DNA of 53,545 bases, taken from Candidatus Mediterraneibacter merdipullorum. GTDB lineage: Bacteria > Bacillota > Clostridia > Lachnospirales > Lachnospiraceae. The first letter of the stretch is position 1; every line of letters starts with the position of its first letter. Below are positions 43,445 to 52,590 of the stretch, piece after piece. Below the pieces are notes generated by a model. It was not told the origin of the DNA, searched no databases, and saw only the letters and a list, made by a program, of their open reading frames with translations. The stretch lies in contig DXAL01000026.1 in NCBI GenBank assembly GCA_019117125.1, forward strand, positions 1 to 53,545, read 5' to 3'. Made by a program: the position numbers and the translations under genes.

Positions 43445-46060
43445 ATGAAAAACTATTATCAGCTGACCGGTGAGCAGACCATCATGCAGGTCAACGGTTC
43501 CCTGGAGCCGCTCACCGAAGAACAGGTTATGGAACATCAGGAGAAATACGGACCGAATGAACTGGTGGAGGGCAAGAAGAAGACCGTACTGCAGATTTTC
43601 CTTGAGCAGTACAAGGATTTCCTTGTCATCATCCTTATCATCGCGGCCATTGCGTCCGGCTTCATGGGCGATGTGGAGAGTGCGGTTGTCATCCTCATCG
43701 TGATTACCATGAACGCCATACTGGGGACGGTCCAGACCATCAAGGCGGAACAGTCCCTTGCGAGCCTCAAGAAGCTCTCCGGTCCGGAGGCAAAGGTGCT
43801 CCGCTGCGGCAATGTGGTCCAGATACCGTCTTCGGAAGTGACAGTGGGCGACATTGTGATGCTGGATGCGGGCGACTACATTCCGGCGGACGGACGTCTG
43901 ACCGAGTGCGCAAGCCTGAAGGTGGATGAGAGCGCCCTGACCGGCGAGAGCCTGGGCGTGGAGAAGACGACGGATGTGATAAAGGAAGAGGAAGTCCCTC
44001 TGGGCGACCGGCTGAATATGGTATATTCCGGAAGTTTCGTCACATACGGACGGGGCGCTTTCGTGGTGACGGGCATCGGCATGGAGACGGAGGTGGGCAA
44101 GATTGCCAGCCTCTTAAAGACCACATCGGAGAAGCGGACACCGCTGCAGATTAACCTGGACCAGTTCGGACAGAAGCTGTCCATCCTGATACTTGTTTTC
44201 TGCGCGATCCTGTTCGGCATCAGCATCTTCCGCGGCGACAACATCGGCGATGCGTTCCTCTTTGCGGTGGCTCTTGCAGTGGCTGCCATCCCGGAGGCGC
44301 TGAGTTCCATCGTTACCATCGTCCTGTCTTTTGGCACACAGAAGATGGCAAGAGAGCACGCCATCATGCGCAAGCTCCAGGCAGTGGAAGGTCTTGGCAG
44401 CGTCTCTGTCATCTGTTCGGACAAGACCGGGACTCTGACCCAGAACAAGATGACGGTGGAAGATTACTATGTGGATGAGACTTGTGTGAAAGCGGCGGAT
44501 GTGGACCTGAATGACCCGTCCCAGAGCCGCCTGCTTATCAGCAGCATGCTCTGCAATGACTCCAAAAATACTGACGGCGTGGAAATCGGCGACCCGACGG
44601 AGACCGCCCTGATTAATCTGGGGAGCAGGCTGGGCCTGGACCCGGAGGCGGTACGGCATAAATATCCGAGAGAGAGTGAGAATCCCTTTGACAGCGACCG
44701 GAAGCTCATGTCCACGAAGCATACGATGGAGGGCGTCCCGACCATGGTCATCAAAGGCGCGGTGGACGTTCTGCTCGACCGGATGACCCGGATACAGATT
44801 CGGGATGAGGTGCGCGCGCTGACCGCAGAGGACCGCAGGAACATTGAGGAGCAGAACCAGCAGTTCTCGCGGGAAGGACTCCGCGTGCTGGCATTCGGAT
44901 ATAAAGTCGTCTCAGACGAAGAAGAACTGACGCTGGAGGACGAGTATGACCTGACGTTCCTCGGACTCATCGCCATGATGGACCCGCCGAGGGAAGAGTC
45001 CAAAGCAGCGGTTGCCGAGTGTAAGAGAGCAGGCATCCGTCCCATCATGATTACCGGCGACCACAAAGTGACGGCGGCGGCAATCGCAAAGCGCATCGGC
45101 ATCCTGGAAAATGAATCCGAAGCCTGTGAGGGCGCAGAGATCGACAAAATGTCCGACGAAGAACTCAAAGACTTCGTAGAAGGCATTTCCGTGTACGCCC
45201 GCGTATCGCCGGAACACAAGATACGCATCGTGCGGGCATGGCAGGACAAGGGAAATATCGTGTCCATGACCGGTGACGGCGTCAACGACGCGCCTGCCCT
45301 CAAGCAGGCGGACATCGGCGTGGCAATGGGCATCACAGGAAGCGAAGTGTCCAAAGATGCGGCGGCCATGGTGCTGACCGATGACAACTTCGCCACCATC
45401 GTAAAAGCTGTGGAGAACGGAAGGAATATCTACCGGAATATCAAAGCGTCCATCCAGTTCCTCTTATCCGGAAACTTCGGAGCAATCCTTGCGGTGCTCT
45501 ATGCATCCATTATGGCGCTTCCGGTGCCTTTTGCGCCTGTGCACCTGCTGTTCATCAACCTGCTGACAGACAGTCTTCCGGCAATCGCCCTCGGACTGGA
45601 GCCGGGCTCAAAGGACGTGATGAACGAGAAGCCCAGACCGATGAACGAGTCCATCCTGACAAGGGAGTTCCTTCTGAAGATTGGGACGGAAGGACTGTCC
45701 ATCGGCGCGACGACCATGATTGCGTTCCTGATTGGATATCACGGGGAGAACGCCCTGCTTGGAAGCACTATGGCATTTGCCACACTGTGCTCCGCGCGTC
45801 TGTTCCACGGCTTCAACTGCAAGTCAGACCGGCCGGTGGTATTTACCAGAAAGATTGGGGACAATAAATTCCTCATCGGCGCATTCCTCATCGGCATCGT
45901 GCTTATCACAGGCGTTGTCATGATACCGGGGCTGCACAATATGTTCAAGGTGCAGACACTGACGCTGCCCCAGCTCTTTACCGTGTACGGGCTTGCCGCA
46001 GCGAACATCCCCATCATACAGGTGCTGAAGGCAGTCCGCCTCGCCCTGAAGAAAAAATAG
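43445..46060 (+). CDS. Cation P-type ATPase, Mn2+/Ca2+ exporter type (YoaB-like)
   Basis: The 871-residue P2-type ATPase has ~10 transmembrane helices, TGES (166-169) in the actuator domain, phosphorylation Asp326 (DKTGTLT), TGDGVND from about 609, and TM4 motif PEAL (from Pro283) rather than the PEGL of SERCA. PEAL occurs in Mn-linked ATPases such as lactococcal YoaB. Control by a Mn2+ riboswitch supports export of excess manganese. The open frame extends upstream to 43313 through the riboswitch, but ATG 43445 with GGAGG upstream is the real start. Confidence 0.9.
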   Translation: MKNYYQLTGEQTIMQVNGSLEPLTEEQVMEHQEKYGPNELVEGKKKTVLQIFLEQYKDFLVIILIIAAIASGFMGDVESAVVILIVITMNAILGTVQTIKAEQSLASLKKLSGPEAKVLRCGNVVQIPSSEVTVGDIVMLDAGDYIPADGRLTECASLKVDESALTGESLGVEKTTDVIKEEEVPLGDRLNMVYSGSFVTYGRGAFVVTGIGMETEVGKIASLLKTTSEKRTPLQINLDQFGQKLSILILVFCAILFGISIFRGDNIGDAFLFAVALAVAAIPEALSSIVTIVLSFGTQKMAREHAIMRKLQAVEGLGSVSVICSDKTGTLTQNKMTVEDYYVDETCVKAADVDLNDPSQSRLLISSMLCNDSKNTDGVEIGDPTETALINLGSRLGLDPEAVRHKYPRESENPFDSDRKLMSTKHTMEGVPTMVIKGAVDVLLDRMTRIQIRDEVRALTAEDRRNIEEQNQQFSREGLRVLAFGYKVVSDEEELTLEDEYDLTFLGLIAMMDPPREESKAAVAECKRAGIRPIMITGDHKVTAAAIAKRIGILENESEACEGAEIDKMSDEELKDFVEGISVYARVSPEHKIRIVRAWQDKGNIVSMTGDGVNDAPALKQADIGVAMGITGSEVSKDAAAMVLTDDNFATIVKAVENGRNIYRNIKASIQFLLSGNFGAILAVLYASIMALPVPFAPVHLLFINLLTDSLPAIALGLEPGSKDVMNEKPRPMNESILTREFLLKIGTEGLSIGATTMIAFLIGYHGENALLGSTMAFATLCSARLFHGFNCKSDRPVVFTRKIGDNKFLIGAFLIGIVLITGVVMIPGLHNMFKVQTLTLPQLFTVYGLAAANIPIIQVLKAVRLALKKK

Positions 46061-46068
46061 CGTCAGAT

Positions 46069-46126
46069 AAAAGATATCGGATGAGAAATACCGGATGAAA
46101 GATATCAGATGAAGATATCAGATATG
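46069..46126 (+). repeat. Short degenerate tandem repeats before ftsH
   Basis: Four degenerate copies of AAAGATATCAGATG-like units (with GATATCGGATGA, AATACCGGATGA, GATATCAGATGA, GATATCAGATAT) fill the gap between the ATPase and ftsH. The repeats contain the GATATC palindrome. No promoter is clear in the gap. Confidence 0.6.
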
Positions 46127-46154
46127 AGAAGAATCATCAGGAAAGGAGAGCCGT

Positions 46155-48011
46155 ATGAAAAAAGTAGAGAAACCAAGGAAACCGCTCATCGTGTATTACG
46201 CCATCGTGCTCGCGGTGCTGCTCCTCTTTAATCTGTTCGTCTTCCCGATGATGACGGGCAGTCAGATCAAAGAGGTCGATTACGGCACTTTCCTGACCAT
46301 GGTGGATGAAAAGCAGGTGTCGAAAGTTCAGCTGGAAGGCGAATCCATCTATTTTACGGATAAGAGCGAGGTGCCCCGGCAGTACGAGACGACCAAATTT
46401 GAGGACCCGGACCTGGTAAACCGGCTTAAAGACGCCGGGTGCGAGTTCGGCAGGGTGGCGGAGAAGCAGATGAACCCGATTTTGAGCATGCTGCTGTCCC
46501 TTGTCCTGCCCATCGTCATATTCATCGCCCTTGGGCAGTTTTTATCCAGACAGCTGATGAAGAAGATGGGAGGCGGTTCGGACGGTGGACCGTTCATGCA
46601 GTTCGGCAAGAGCAACGCCAAGATATACGTGCAGTCCGAAACCGGCATTACATTCCGGGATGTGGCAGGGGAAGATGAGGCGAAGGAACTGCTGACCGAG
46701 ATTGTGGACTTCCTCCACAATCCGCAGAAATATCAGGAAATCGGAGCTATCTGCCCGAAGGGAGCCCTGCTCGTGGGACCGCCCGGGACAGGAAAGACCC
46801 TGCTGGCAAAAGCAGTGGCAGGCGAAGCGGGAGTCCCGTTCTTTTCCATTTCCGGTTCGGAATTCGTGGAGATGTTCGTGGGAATGGGTGCGTCCAAAGT
46901 CCGCGACCTGTTCAAACAGGCGAACGAAAAGGCGCCCTGCATCGTGTTCATCGATGAAATTGATACGATTGGAAAGAAGAGGGACAGCCAGGGATTTGCC
47001 GGAAATGACGAGCGGGAACAGACGCTGAACCAGCTCCTGACGGAGATGGACGGCTTCGACGCGTCAAAAGGCGTCGTGATACTTGCAGCTACCAACCGTC
47101 CGGATACCCTGGACCCGGCGCTGCTGCGCCCGGGAAGATTTGACCGGAGGATTCCGGTGGAACTGCCGGACCTGAAAGGAAGAGAAGAAATCCTCAAAGT
47201 CCACGCCAGGAAGATAAAGCTGGGCGACGATGTAGACTTTAACGCCATTGCCCGGGCTGCCTCCGGGGCTTCCGGAGCAGAGCTTGCCAATATGGTCAAC
47301 GAGGCGGCGCTCAAAGCGGTGCGCGAGAACCGCAAGTTCGTCACCCAGTCCGACCTGGAGGAGAGCATCGAGGTCGTGATTGCAGGCTACCAGAAAAAGA
47401 ACCAGGTGCTCTCATCAAAAGAGAAACTCATCGTGTCCTATCATGAAATCGGGCACGCGCTTGTGGCGGCGCTGCAGACCGAATCCGCGCCGGTCACAAA
47501 GATTACCATCATCCCCCGTACATCCGGAGCGCTGGGCTACACCATGCAGGTGGATTCCGAAGAGCGGAACCTGATGTCCCGGGAGGAACTGTCCAACAAG
47601 ATTGCCACGCTGACCGGCGGCCGCTGTGCGGAGGAACTTATCTTCGGCTCGGTGACGACCGGGGCGTCCAATGATATCGAGCAGGCGACGAAGCTGGCGC
47701 GGACGATGATTACCCGCTACGGCATGAGCGACCGGTTCGGGATGGTGGCGCTGGAAACCCAGGCAAATCCTTACCTGGGCGGGGACAGCAGCCTGAGCTG
47801 TTCGCCGGAAACAGCGGCAGAGATTGACCGGATGGTGGTGGATACGGTCCGGGAAGCCTATGAGAAAGCCATGGGGCTTCTGAAAGACAACCAGGGGAAA
47901 CTCCACGAGCTGGCAAAATACCTGTATGAGAAAGAGACCATCACCGGAGAGGAATTCATGCAGATACTGACGCAGAAGCAGATTCCGGAGCATACAGAAG
48001 ATACCATTTAA
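46155..48011 (+). CDS. ftsH: ATP-dependent zinc metalloprotease FtsH
   Basis: The 618-residue product is a membrane-anchored AAA+ protease: transmembrane helices at about 11-33 and 108-128 flanking an extracytoplasmic domain, Walker A GPPGTGKT (208-215), Walker B IVFIDEID, SRH region and peptidase M41 with zinc motif HEIGH (430-434). The usual motif is HEAGH, so the Ala-to-Ile change is unusual though zinc ligands are kept. It degrades misfolded membrane proteins and regulators. AAAGGAG precedes ATG 46155. It lies between two P-type ATPase genes and not in the usual tilS-hpt setting, so it may be a second FtsH. Confidence 0.93.
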   Translation: MKKVEKPRKPLIVYYAIVLAVLLLFNLFVFPMMTGSQIKEVDYGTFLTMVDEKQVSKVQLEGESIYFTDKSEVPRQYETTKFEDPDLVNRLKDAGCEFGRVAEKQMNPILSMLLSLVLPIVIFIALGQFLSRQLMKKMGGGSDGGPFMQFGKSNAKIYVQSETGITFRDVAGEDEAKELLTEIVDFLHNPQKYQEIGAICPKGALLVGPPGTGKTLLAKAVAGEAGVPFFSISGSEFVEMFVGMGASKVRDLFKQANEKAPCIVFIDEIDTIGKKRDSQGFAGNDEREQTLNQLLTEMDGFDASKGVVILAATNRPDTLDPALLRPGRFDRRIPVELPDLKGREEILKVHARKIKLGDDVDFNAIARAASGASGAELANMVNEAALKAVRENRKFVTQSDLEESIEVVIAGYQKKNQVLSSKEKLIVSYHEIGHALVAALQTESAPVTKITIIPRTSGALGYTMQVDSEERNLMSREELSNKIATLTGGRCAEELIFGSVTTGASNDIEQATKLARTMITRYGMSDRFGMVALETQANPYLGGDSSLSCSPETAAEIDRMVVDTVREAYEKAMGLLKDNQGKLHELAKYLYEKETITGEEFMQILTQKQIPEHTEDTI

Positions 48012-48041
48012 AAAAGAACGACCAGGAAGAAAAGGAATACT

Positions 48042-50483
48042 ATGTCGAGAAAAAAAGAAGTACAGACTGCAGAAAAACGGGACAGAAGGATACCGACGAC
48101 ACGATATGAGCCGGATTACCGGAAAGGACTGACAGGCCAGCAGGTGCAGGAACATCGCCTGCACGGCTGGAACAACCGGTCCGTGGAGCCGCCGTCCAAG
48201 ACGACGAAAGAAATCATCCACGAAAACGTGTTTACTTATTTCAACCTTATTTTTACGATACTGGCTGTCCTGCTCATCCTGGTCGGCTCTTTCCGCGACC
48301 TGGCATTCATGCTCGTCATCGTTGCCAACACCCTTATCGGAATCGTGCAGGAAATCCGCGCAAAGCAGGTGCTGGATAAGCTGACCATGCTCAACGCGCC
48401 CCATGCCACGGTGGTGCGCGATGGGAAGAAATCTGTGATTGACGCCGAGGACCTGGTGCTGGACGACATTGTCATCTTCAAAGCCGGGAACCAGGTGTGC
48501 GCGGACGCTGTTGTGAGCGCCGGAGAAGTACAGGTCAATGAATCCCTGCTCACAGGAGAAGCGGATGAGATAACAAAACACCGGGGCGACAAGCTGATGT
48601 CCGGGAGCTTCATCGTATCCGGGCAGTGCCATGCAAGGCTGGACCGGGTGGGAGAGGACTCCTATATCTCGAAGCTGACGCTCCAGGCAAAAGAGATGCA
48701 GTCCGGCGAACAGTCGGAGATGATACGCTCCCTGGACAAACTGGTAAAATGCGTGGGCATCGCCATTATTCCCATCGGGCTCGTGCTGTTCGCCCAGGCG
48801 TTTTTCTTCCAGCATGACGGATTCCGGGACAGCGTCACCTCCATGGTGGCCGCCGTCATCGGCATGATACCGGAGGGACTCTACCTTCTTGCCAGCGTGG
48901 CGCTGGCGGTCAGCTCCATCCGCCTGGCGCAGAAGAAAGTCCTGCTCCACGATATGAAATGCATCGAGACGCTGGCGCGCGTGGATGTGCTGTGCGTGGA
49001 TAAGACCGGGACCATTACCGAGAATACCATGAAAGTCCAGGATGTGATACCGACCGGAGACTACGACGCAGATGAGATGGCGCCCCTCGGCACCCTTATC
49101 GGCGATTTCGCCGCCGCCATGACAAAGGACAATATCACGATGGCTGCAGTGAAAGAGCATTTCACCGTATCTTCCGGCAAAAAGCCGGTGTCTGTGACCG
49201 GTTTCTCCTCCGCCACCAAGTACAGCAGCGTGACTTTTGAAGAGGGCGCCTATGTGCTGGGTGCACCGGAGTTCGTCTTAAAGGAACACTACGGGGAATA
49301 CGCGGAAGAAATCACAGAGCATGCGTCCACAGGCGCCCGGGTCCTTGCCTTTGGCACTTACGACGGGGAGATTGACGGGAAACCCCTCGCCCACGGCATT
49401 ACACCCCTCGGGTTCGTGCTGCTGGCAAATCCCATCCGCGAGGCGGCGAAAGAGACCTTCTCCTATTTCGCGGAACAAGGCGTGGAAGTCAAGGTTATTT
49501 CCGGGGACAATCCGGTCACCGTGTCCAATGTGGCAAGGACTGCCGGCATCCGCAATGCAGACCGTTATGTCGACGCCTCTGAACTGAAGACCGACCGGGA
49601 ACTGCAGAAAGCAGTGCTGGAAAATACCGTGTTCGGCCGCGTGACGCCGAACCAGAAGCGGAAGTTCGTGCGCATCCTGAAAGAAGCAGGACATACGGTG
49701 GCGATGACCGGGGACGGCGTCAACGACGTCCTTGCCTTAAAAGACGCGGACTGCAGCATCGCCATGGCTTCCGGAAGCGAAGCGGCGGCGCAGGCATCCC
49801 AGCTTGTCCTGCTGGAGTCGGATTTCTCCTGCATGCCCCAGGTCGTGCTGGAGGGACGCAGGGTCGTCAACAATATCCAGCGCTCCGCCAGCCTGTTCCT
49901 TGTGAAGAATATCTTTTCCTTCCTGCTGAGCCTGATATCTGTTGTATTTATGTTTACCTACCCGCTGGAGCCTTCCCAGATATCGCTCATCAGCATGTTT
50001 ACCATCGGCGTGCCCGCATTTTTCCTTGCGCTGGAGCCGAACAAGAACAGGATACGGGGACATTTCCTTACGAATGTGTTCCTGAAAGCCCTTCCGGCAG
50101 CCATCACAGACGCGCTGGCAGTGGGCGCCCTTGTCATCTTCGGGCGCACCTTTGACGTGGAGCCGACGGATATCTCCACAGCGGCGACAATGCTCCTGGC
50201 TATCGTCGGATTTATGATACTGTATAAAATCAGTGCGCCCATGAACAAGATACGCGCGGCGATACTGGGCGGATGCGCGGTGGGTCTGCTGTTCTGCAGC
50301 ATTTTCCTGAACGACCTCTTTGCCATAACGGGGATGACGATGGAATGCATCATGCTGTTCGTGGTGTTCGCCATCGCGACAGAACCGGTGCTCCGGTATC
50401 TGACCATACTTGTCGGGAAGCTCCGCTTCTATTATCTGAGGCTGCGGGGGAGGAATCCGGAGGAAGAACAGCCGGACGCCTGA
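48042..50483 (+). CDS. P-type cation ATPase, CtpE-like
   Basis: The 813-residue P-type ATPase has TGEADE in the actuator domain, PEGL (from Pro277) in TM4, phosphorylation Asp320 (DKTGTIT) and the hinge TGDGVND. It lacks N-terminal heavy-metal domains. The arrangement and IPEGLYLL/DKTGTIT variants match the CtpE-like HAD-IC family, implicated in Ca2+ uptake in mycobacteria; ion specificity here is not known. It follows ftsH by 30 bp. Confidence 0.85.
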   Translation: MSRKKEVQTAEKRDRRIPTTRYEPDYRKGLTGQQVQEHRLHGWNNRSVEPPSKTTKEIIHENVFTYFNLIFTILAVLLILVGSFRDLAFMLVIVANTLIGIVQEIRAKQVLDKLTMLNAPHATVVRDGKKSVIDAEDLVLDDIVIFKAGNQVCADAVVSAGEVQVNESLLTGEADEITKHRGDKLMSGSFIVSGQCHARLDRVGEDSYISKLTLQAKEMQSGEQSEMIRSLDKLVKCVGIAIIPIGLVLFAQAFFFQHDGFRDSVTSMVAAVIGMIPEGLYLLASVALAVSSIRLAQKKVLLHDMKCIETLARVDVLCVDKTGTITENTMKVQDVIPTGDYDADEMAPLGTLIGDFAAAMTKDNITMAAVKEHFTVSSGKKPVSVTGFSSATKYSSVTFEEGAYVLGAPEFVLKEHYGEYAEEITEHASTGARVLAFGTYDGEIDGKPLAHGITPLGFVLLANPIREAAKETFSYFAEQGVEVKVISGDNPVTVSNVARTAGIRNADRYVDASELKTDRELQKAVLENTVFGRVTPNQKRKFVRILKEAGHTVAMTGDGVNDVLALKDADCSIAMASGSEAAAQASQLVLLESDFSCMPQVVLEGRRVVNNIQRSASLFLVKNIFSFLLSLISVVFMFTYPLEPSQISLISMFTIGVPAFFLALEPNKNRIRGHFLTNVFLKALPAAITDALAVGALVIFGRTFDVEPTDISTAATMLLAIVGFMILYKISAPMNKIRAAILGGCAVGLLFCSIFLNDLFAITGMTMECIMLFVVFAIATEPVLRYLTILVGKLRFYYLRLRGRNPEEEQPDA

Positions 50484-50552
50484 TGCGCAGGACAGACAGC
50501 ATGCAGACCGACGTCTGTTGCAGAGAGAATGCAGGAAGAAAGGAGGAAGACG

Positions 50553-51302
50553 ATGGCGCTCTATGCGATGGGTGACCTCCATCTTTCCTTCCAGACGGAC
50601 AAATCCATGGAAGTGTTTGGCAGGGTCTGGAAAAATCATGTGAAAAAGACAGAAAAATATGTAAGCCGCATTGTAAAGCCGGAGGATACCCTTGTGCTGA
50701 CCGGGGACCATTCCTGGGGGAGAAAGCTGGAAGAGTGCGCCGAAGACCTTGCCTTCATCGAGCGGCTGCCGGGGCGGAAGATACTTCTTCGCGGCAACCA
50801 CGACATGTTCTGGGACGCAAAAAAGACGGAGCAGCTCAACGAGCGTTTCCGGGACCGCCTTTTCTTCCTGCAGGATAATTTCGCTGCATATGAGGACTAT
50901 GCCCTTGTGGGGACGAAAGGATTTACCTTTGAGGGACCGTTCTATCTGGACCCATGGGGAAATGTGACCGGATGGGATGAGGAAAAAGAAGCCCGCGCCG
51001 AAAAGCTGGTCGCGCGGGAGATGGCGCGGCTTCGCAGGTCCTTTCAGAAGGCGGAAGACGCCGGATACCGGAAATTCGTGATGTTCCTGCACTATCCGCC
51101 GACGAACATACTGGAAGAATCTTCGCCATTCACAGAAATCGCAGAAGAGTACGGCGTCTCTGCCGTTGTCTATTCCCACTGCCATGGCGAGAGAAGATAT
51201 GGGGACAGCATAAGGGGGATGCACCACGGCATCCGGTATATGCTTGTCTCCGGGGATTATCTGAATTTCAGACCGGAGCAGATACTGCCGTCTTCCATAT
51301 AG
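50553..51302 (+). CDS. Calcineurin-like metallophosphoesterase
   Basis: The 249-residue product has the metallophosphoesterase metal motifs in order: GDLH (7-10), TGDHSWG, LRGNHD, HYPPT and SHCHG. ATG 50553 has AAAGGAGG six bases upstream; ATG 50529 is an upstream in-frame alternative. The substrate is unknown. Its 3' end overlaps the convergent blaI gene by 46 bp. Confidence 0.87.
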   Translation: MALYAMGDLHLSFQTDKSMEVFGRVWKNHVKKTEKYVSRIVKPEDTLVLTGDHSWGRKLEECAEDLAFIERLPGRKILLRGNHDMFWDAKKTEQLNERFRDRLFFLQDNFAAYEDYALVGTKGFTFEGPFYLDPWGNVTGWDEEKEARAEKLVAREMARLRRSFQKAEDAGYRKFVMFLHYPPTNILEESSPFTEIAEEYGVSAVVYSHCHGERRYGDSIRGMHHGIRYMLVSGDYLNFRPEQILPSSI

Positions 51303-51601
51303 AGGGACAGCAGGGCAGAGATGTCTCCGTCATAGTACCGTTTCAGGAACCGGTCCGTTATTTCCCGGAGATATGCGGACTTCTCCATGACAGGGGTATA
51401 TACAAAGCCGCGTCCCTGCTTTTCGTAAGTCAGGGCGCCCTTGTTCACCAGGCGTTTGACGAGCGTCTGTATGGTCTTCGGGCTCCAGGCGGTGGTCTGT
51501 ACCAGGCGGGATGTAATCTCGCTGGTGCTGACTGGGGCATGGTCCCATATTATCTTCATCACTTCAAATTCCGCTTCGGAAATCTGCGGCATCGCTTTCA
51601 T
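51257..51601 (-). CDS. BlaI/MecI-type transcriptional repressor
   Basis: The 114-residue product is a BlaI/MecI/CopY family winged-helix repressor: ISEAEFEVMKIIWDHAPVST, then the recognition region WSPKTIQTLVKRLVNKG. AGGGAGG lies upstream of the ATG at 51601 on the - strand. BlaI partners (the BlaR1/MecR1 M56 sensor protease) are normally adjacent but none is present, so its targets and inducer are unknown. It overlaps the metallophosphoesterase tail in convergent orientation, the only minus-strand gene in the window. Confidence 0.9.
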   Translation of the reverse strand: MKAMPQISEAEFEVMKIIWDHAPVSTSEITSRLVQTTAWSPKTIQTLVKRLVNKGALTYEKQGRGFVYTPVMEKSAYLREITDRFLKRYYDGDISALLSLYMEDGSICSGLKFR

Positions 51602-51641
51602 TGAACGTCCTCCCTTTCTATCCTTCAGATGTAGCAGATGT

Positions 51642-51670
51642 ATTATAAAAAACAGGGAAGAGATTGTCAA
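51642..51670 (-). promoter_or_regulatory. Consensus sigma-A promoter of the BlaI-type gene
   Basis: On the - strand, TTGACA (51670-51665), 17-bp spacer, TATAAT (51647-51642). Downstream, TACATCTGC/TACATCTG direct repeats (51625-51641) may be the repressor's own operator. Confidence 0.85.
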
Positions 51671-51737
51671 TCCGTCGTTCATTGACATCCGTTGTTCCTT
51701 GCAGTATCACGTCGTTTGTCTGCGGTATTGCGTCGCC
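51671..51737 (+). repeat. Imperfect direct repeats in the divergent intergenic region
   Basis: TCCGTCGTTC (51671-51680) and TCCGTTGTTC (51689-51698) repeat with 18-bp period; GCAGTATCACGTCGTT (51701-51716) and GCGGTATTGCGTCGCC (51722-51737) repeat with 21-bp period, two helical turns. This could be an operator upstream of the acetyltransferase gene. Confidence 0.5.
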
Positions 51738-51780
51738 GGTGAAGGGAATGAGTCTCACATAGGTGAAGGAGGGAAAAGAG

Positions 51781-52230
51781 ATGATTCGGGAATTTCAGAT
51801 ATCAGATACAGAGCAGGTGATGAAGCTGTGGCTTTCCGGAAATAAGGATGCGCACTTTTTCGTGCCGGAGGGATACTGGCACTCGCATTTTGACGAAGTA
51901 CAGGAAGCGTTGTCTGCGGCAAAAGTTTTTGTCTGGGAAACGGACGGGAGCATCACAGGATTCATCGGCATGGCGGATAACTATATTGCAGGGATTTTTG
52001 TGGACGAAAAGTGCCGCTCCATGGGAATTGGCGCGCAGCTTGTGACATATGTGAAACAGCGGTATGACTCGCTTTCATTAAAAGTGTATCAGAAAAATGT
52101 GCAGGCAGTCATGTTTTATCAACGGGAGGGGTTTTCCATCCGGTCAGAAGAAATGGATGAAGATACCGGGGAAAGAGAATACACGATGTCCTGGGAAAAT
52201 AAGGGAGAGGCGGATGAAAGGACCATGTGA
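51781..52230 (+). CDS. GNAT family N-acetyltransferase
   Basis: The 149-residue product is a GNAT acetyltransferase: IADTEQ-type N-terminus (REFQISDTEQVMKLW), GIFVDEKCRSMGIGAQLV acetyl-CoA loop and the VYQKNVQAVMFYQREGF C-terminal block. ATG 51781 has AAGGAGGG upstream. Substrate unknown; similar single-domain GNATs modify small amines, peptides or antibiotics. A bidirectional terminator follows at 52314. Confidence 0.88.
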   Translation: MIREFQISDTEQVMKLWLSGNKDAHFFVPEGYWHSHFDEVQEALSAAKVFVWETDGSITGFIGMADNYIAGIFVDEKCRSMGIGAQLVTYVKQRYDSLSLKVYQKNVQAVMFYQREGFSIRSEEMDEDTGEREYTMSWENKGEADERTM

Positions 52231-52313
52231 AACTCAAACAAAACTTGCGAAAAATCGCAAATAAATCAGCAGAAAGATGATTCTGTTCCTGGTTTACGGT
52301 TAAAAACAGTCAG

Positions 52314-52347
52314 AAAATCAATCGTAAAAAAATACGATTGATTTTTT
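52314..52347 (+). terminator. Strong bidirectional terminator after the acetyltransferase gene
   Basis: A perfect 13-bp stem (52314-52326 with 52333-52345), six-A loop and T run to 52347, with A-run on the other side. It separates the GC-rich core from the AT-rich right end. Confidence 0.9.
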
Positions 52348-52553
52348 GGCTATTTCTACATATTAGAATTAATGACAGTATTACTCCGCAACCTGATTAT
52401 ACACTGGAATTGCAGAATCAGGAAAGGACAATAAAGTTGACTGTAAAAAGCGGGCTTTATAAGCCATATTTTCAGGAGGTAATGAAGTATAATGAAAGCA
52501 GTAATAAAGATGAACTGGTAGAGGGAATCTTATGGAGAAATTACAATGGTTGA
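52338..52553 (+). pseudogene. Unrecognised 71-codon frame, probably a gene remnant
   Basis: An open frame encodes a plausible protein segment (PQPDYTLELQNQERTIKLTVKS..., ...ELVEGILWRNYNG) but its only upstream start is a TTG inside the terminator arm, with no Shine-Dalgarno. An internal ATG 52482 with AGGAGG would make only 23 residues. It may be the 3' end of a decayed gene. I recognise no family. The rest of 52350-52590 holds nothing else clear. Confidence 0.3.
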
Positions 52554-52590
52554 CAGATAAAAACAATTTCAGTTTCGGAGGATATTAGAT

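Noticed and set aside
47415-49160. 581-codon open frame on the - strand
   Set aside because: Antisense to ftsH and the CtpE-like ATPase; no domain and no ribosome site.
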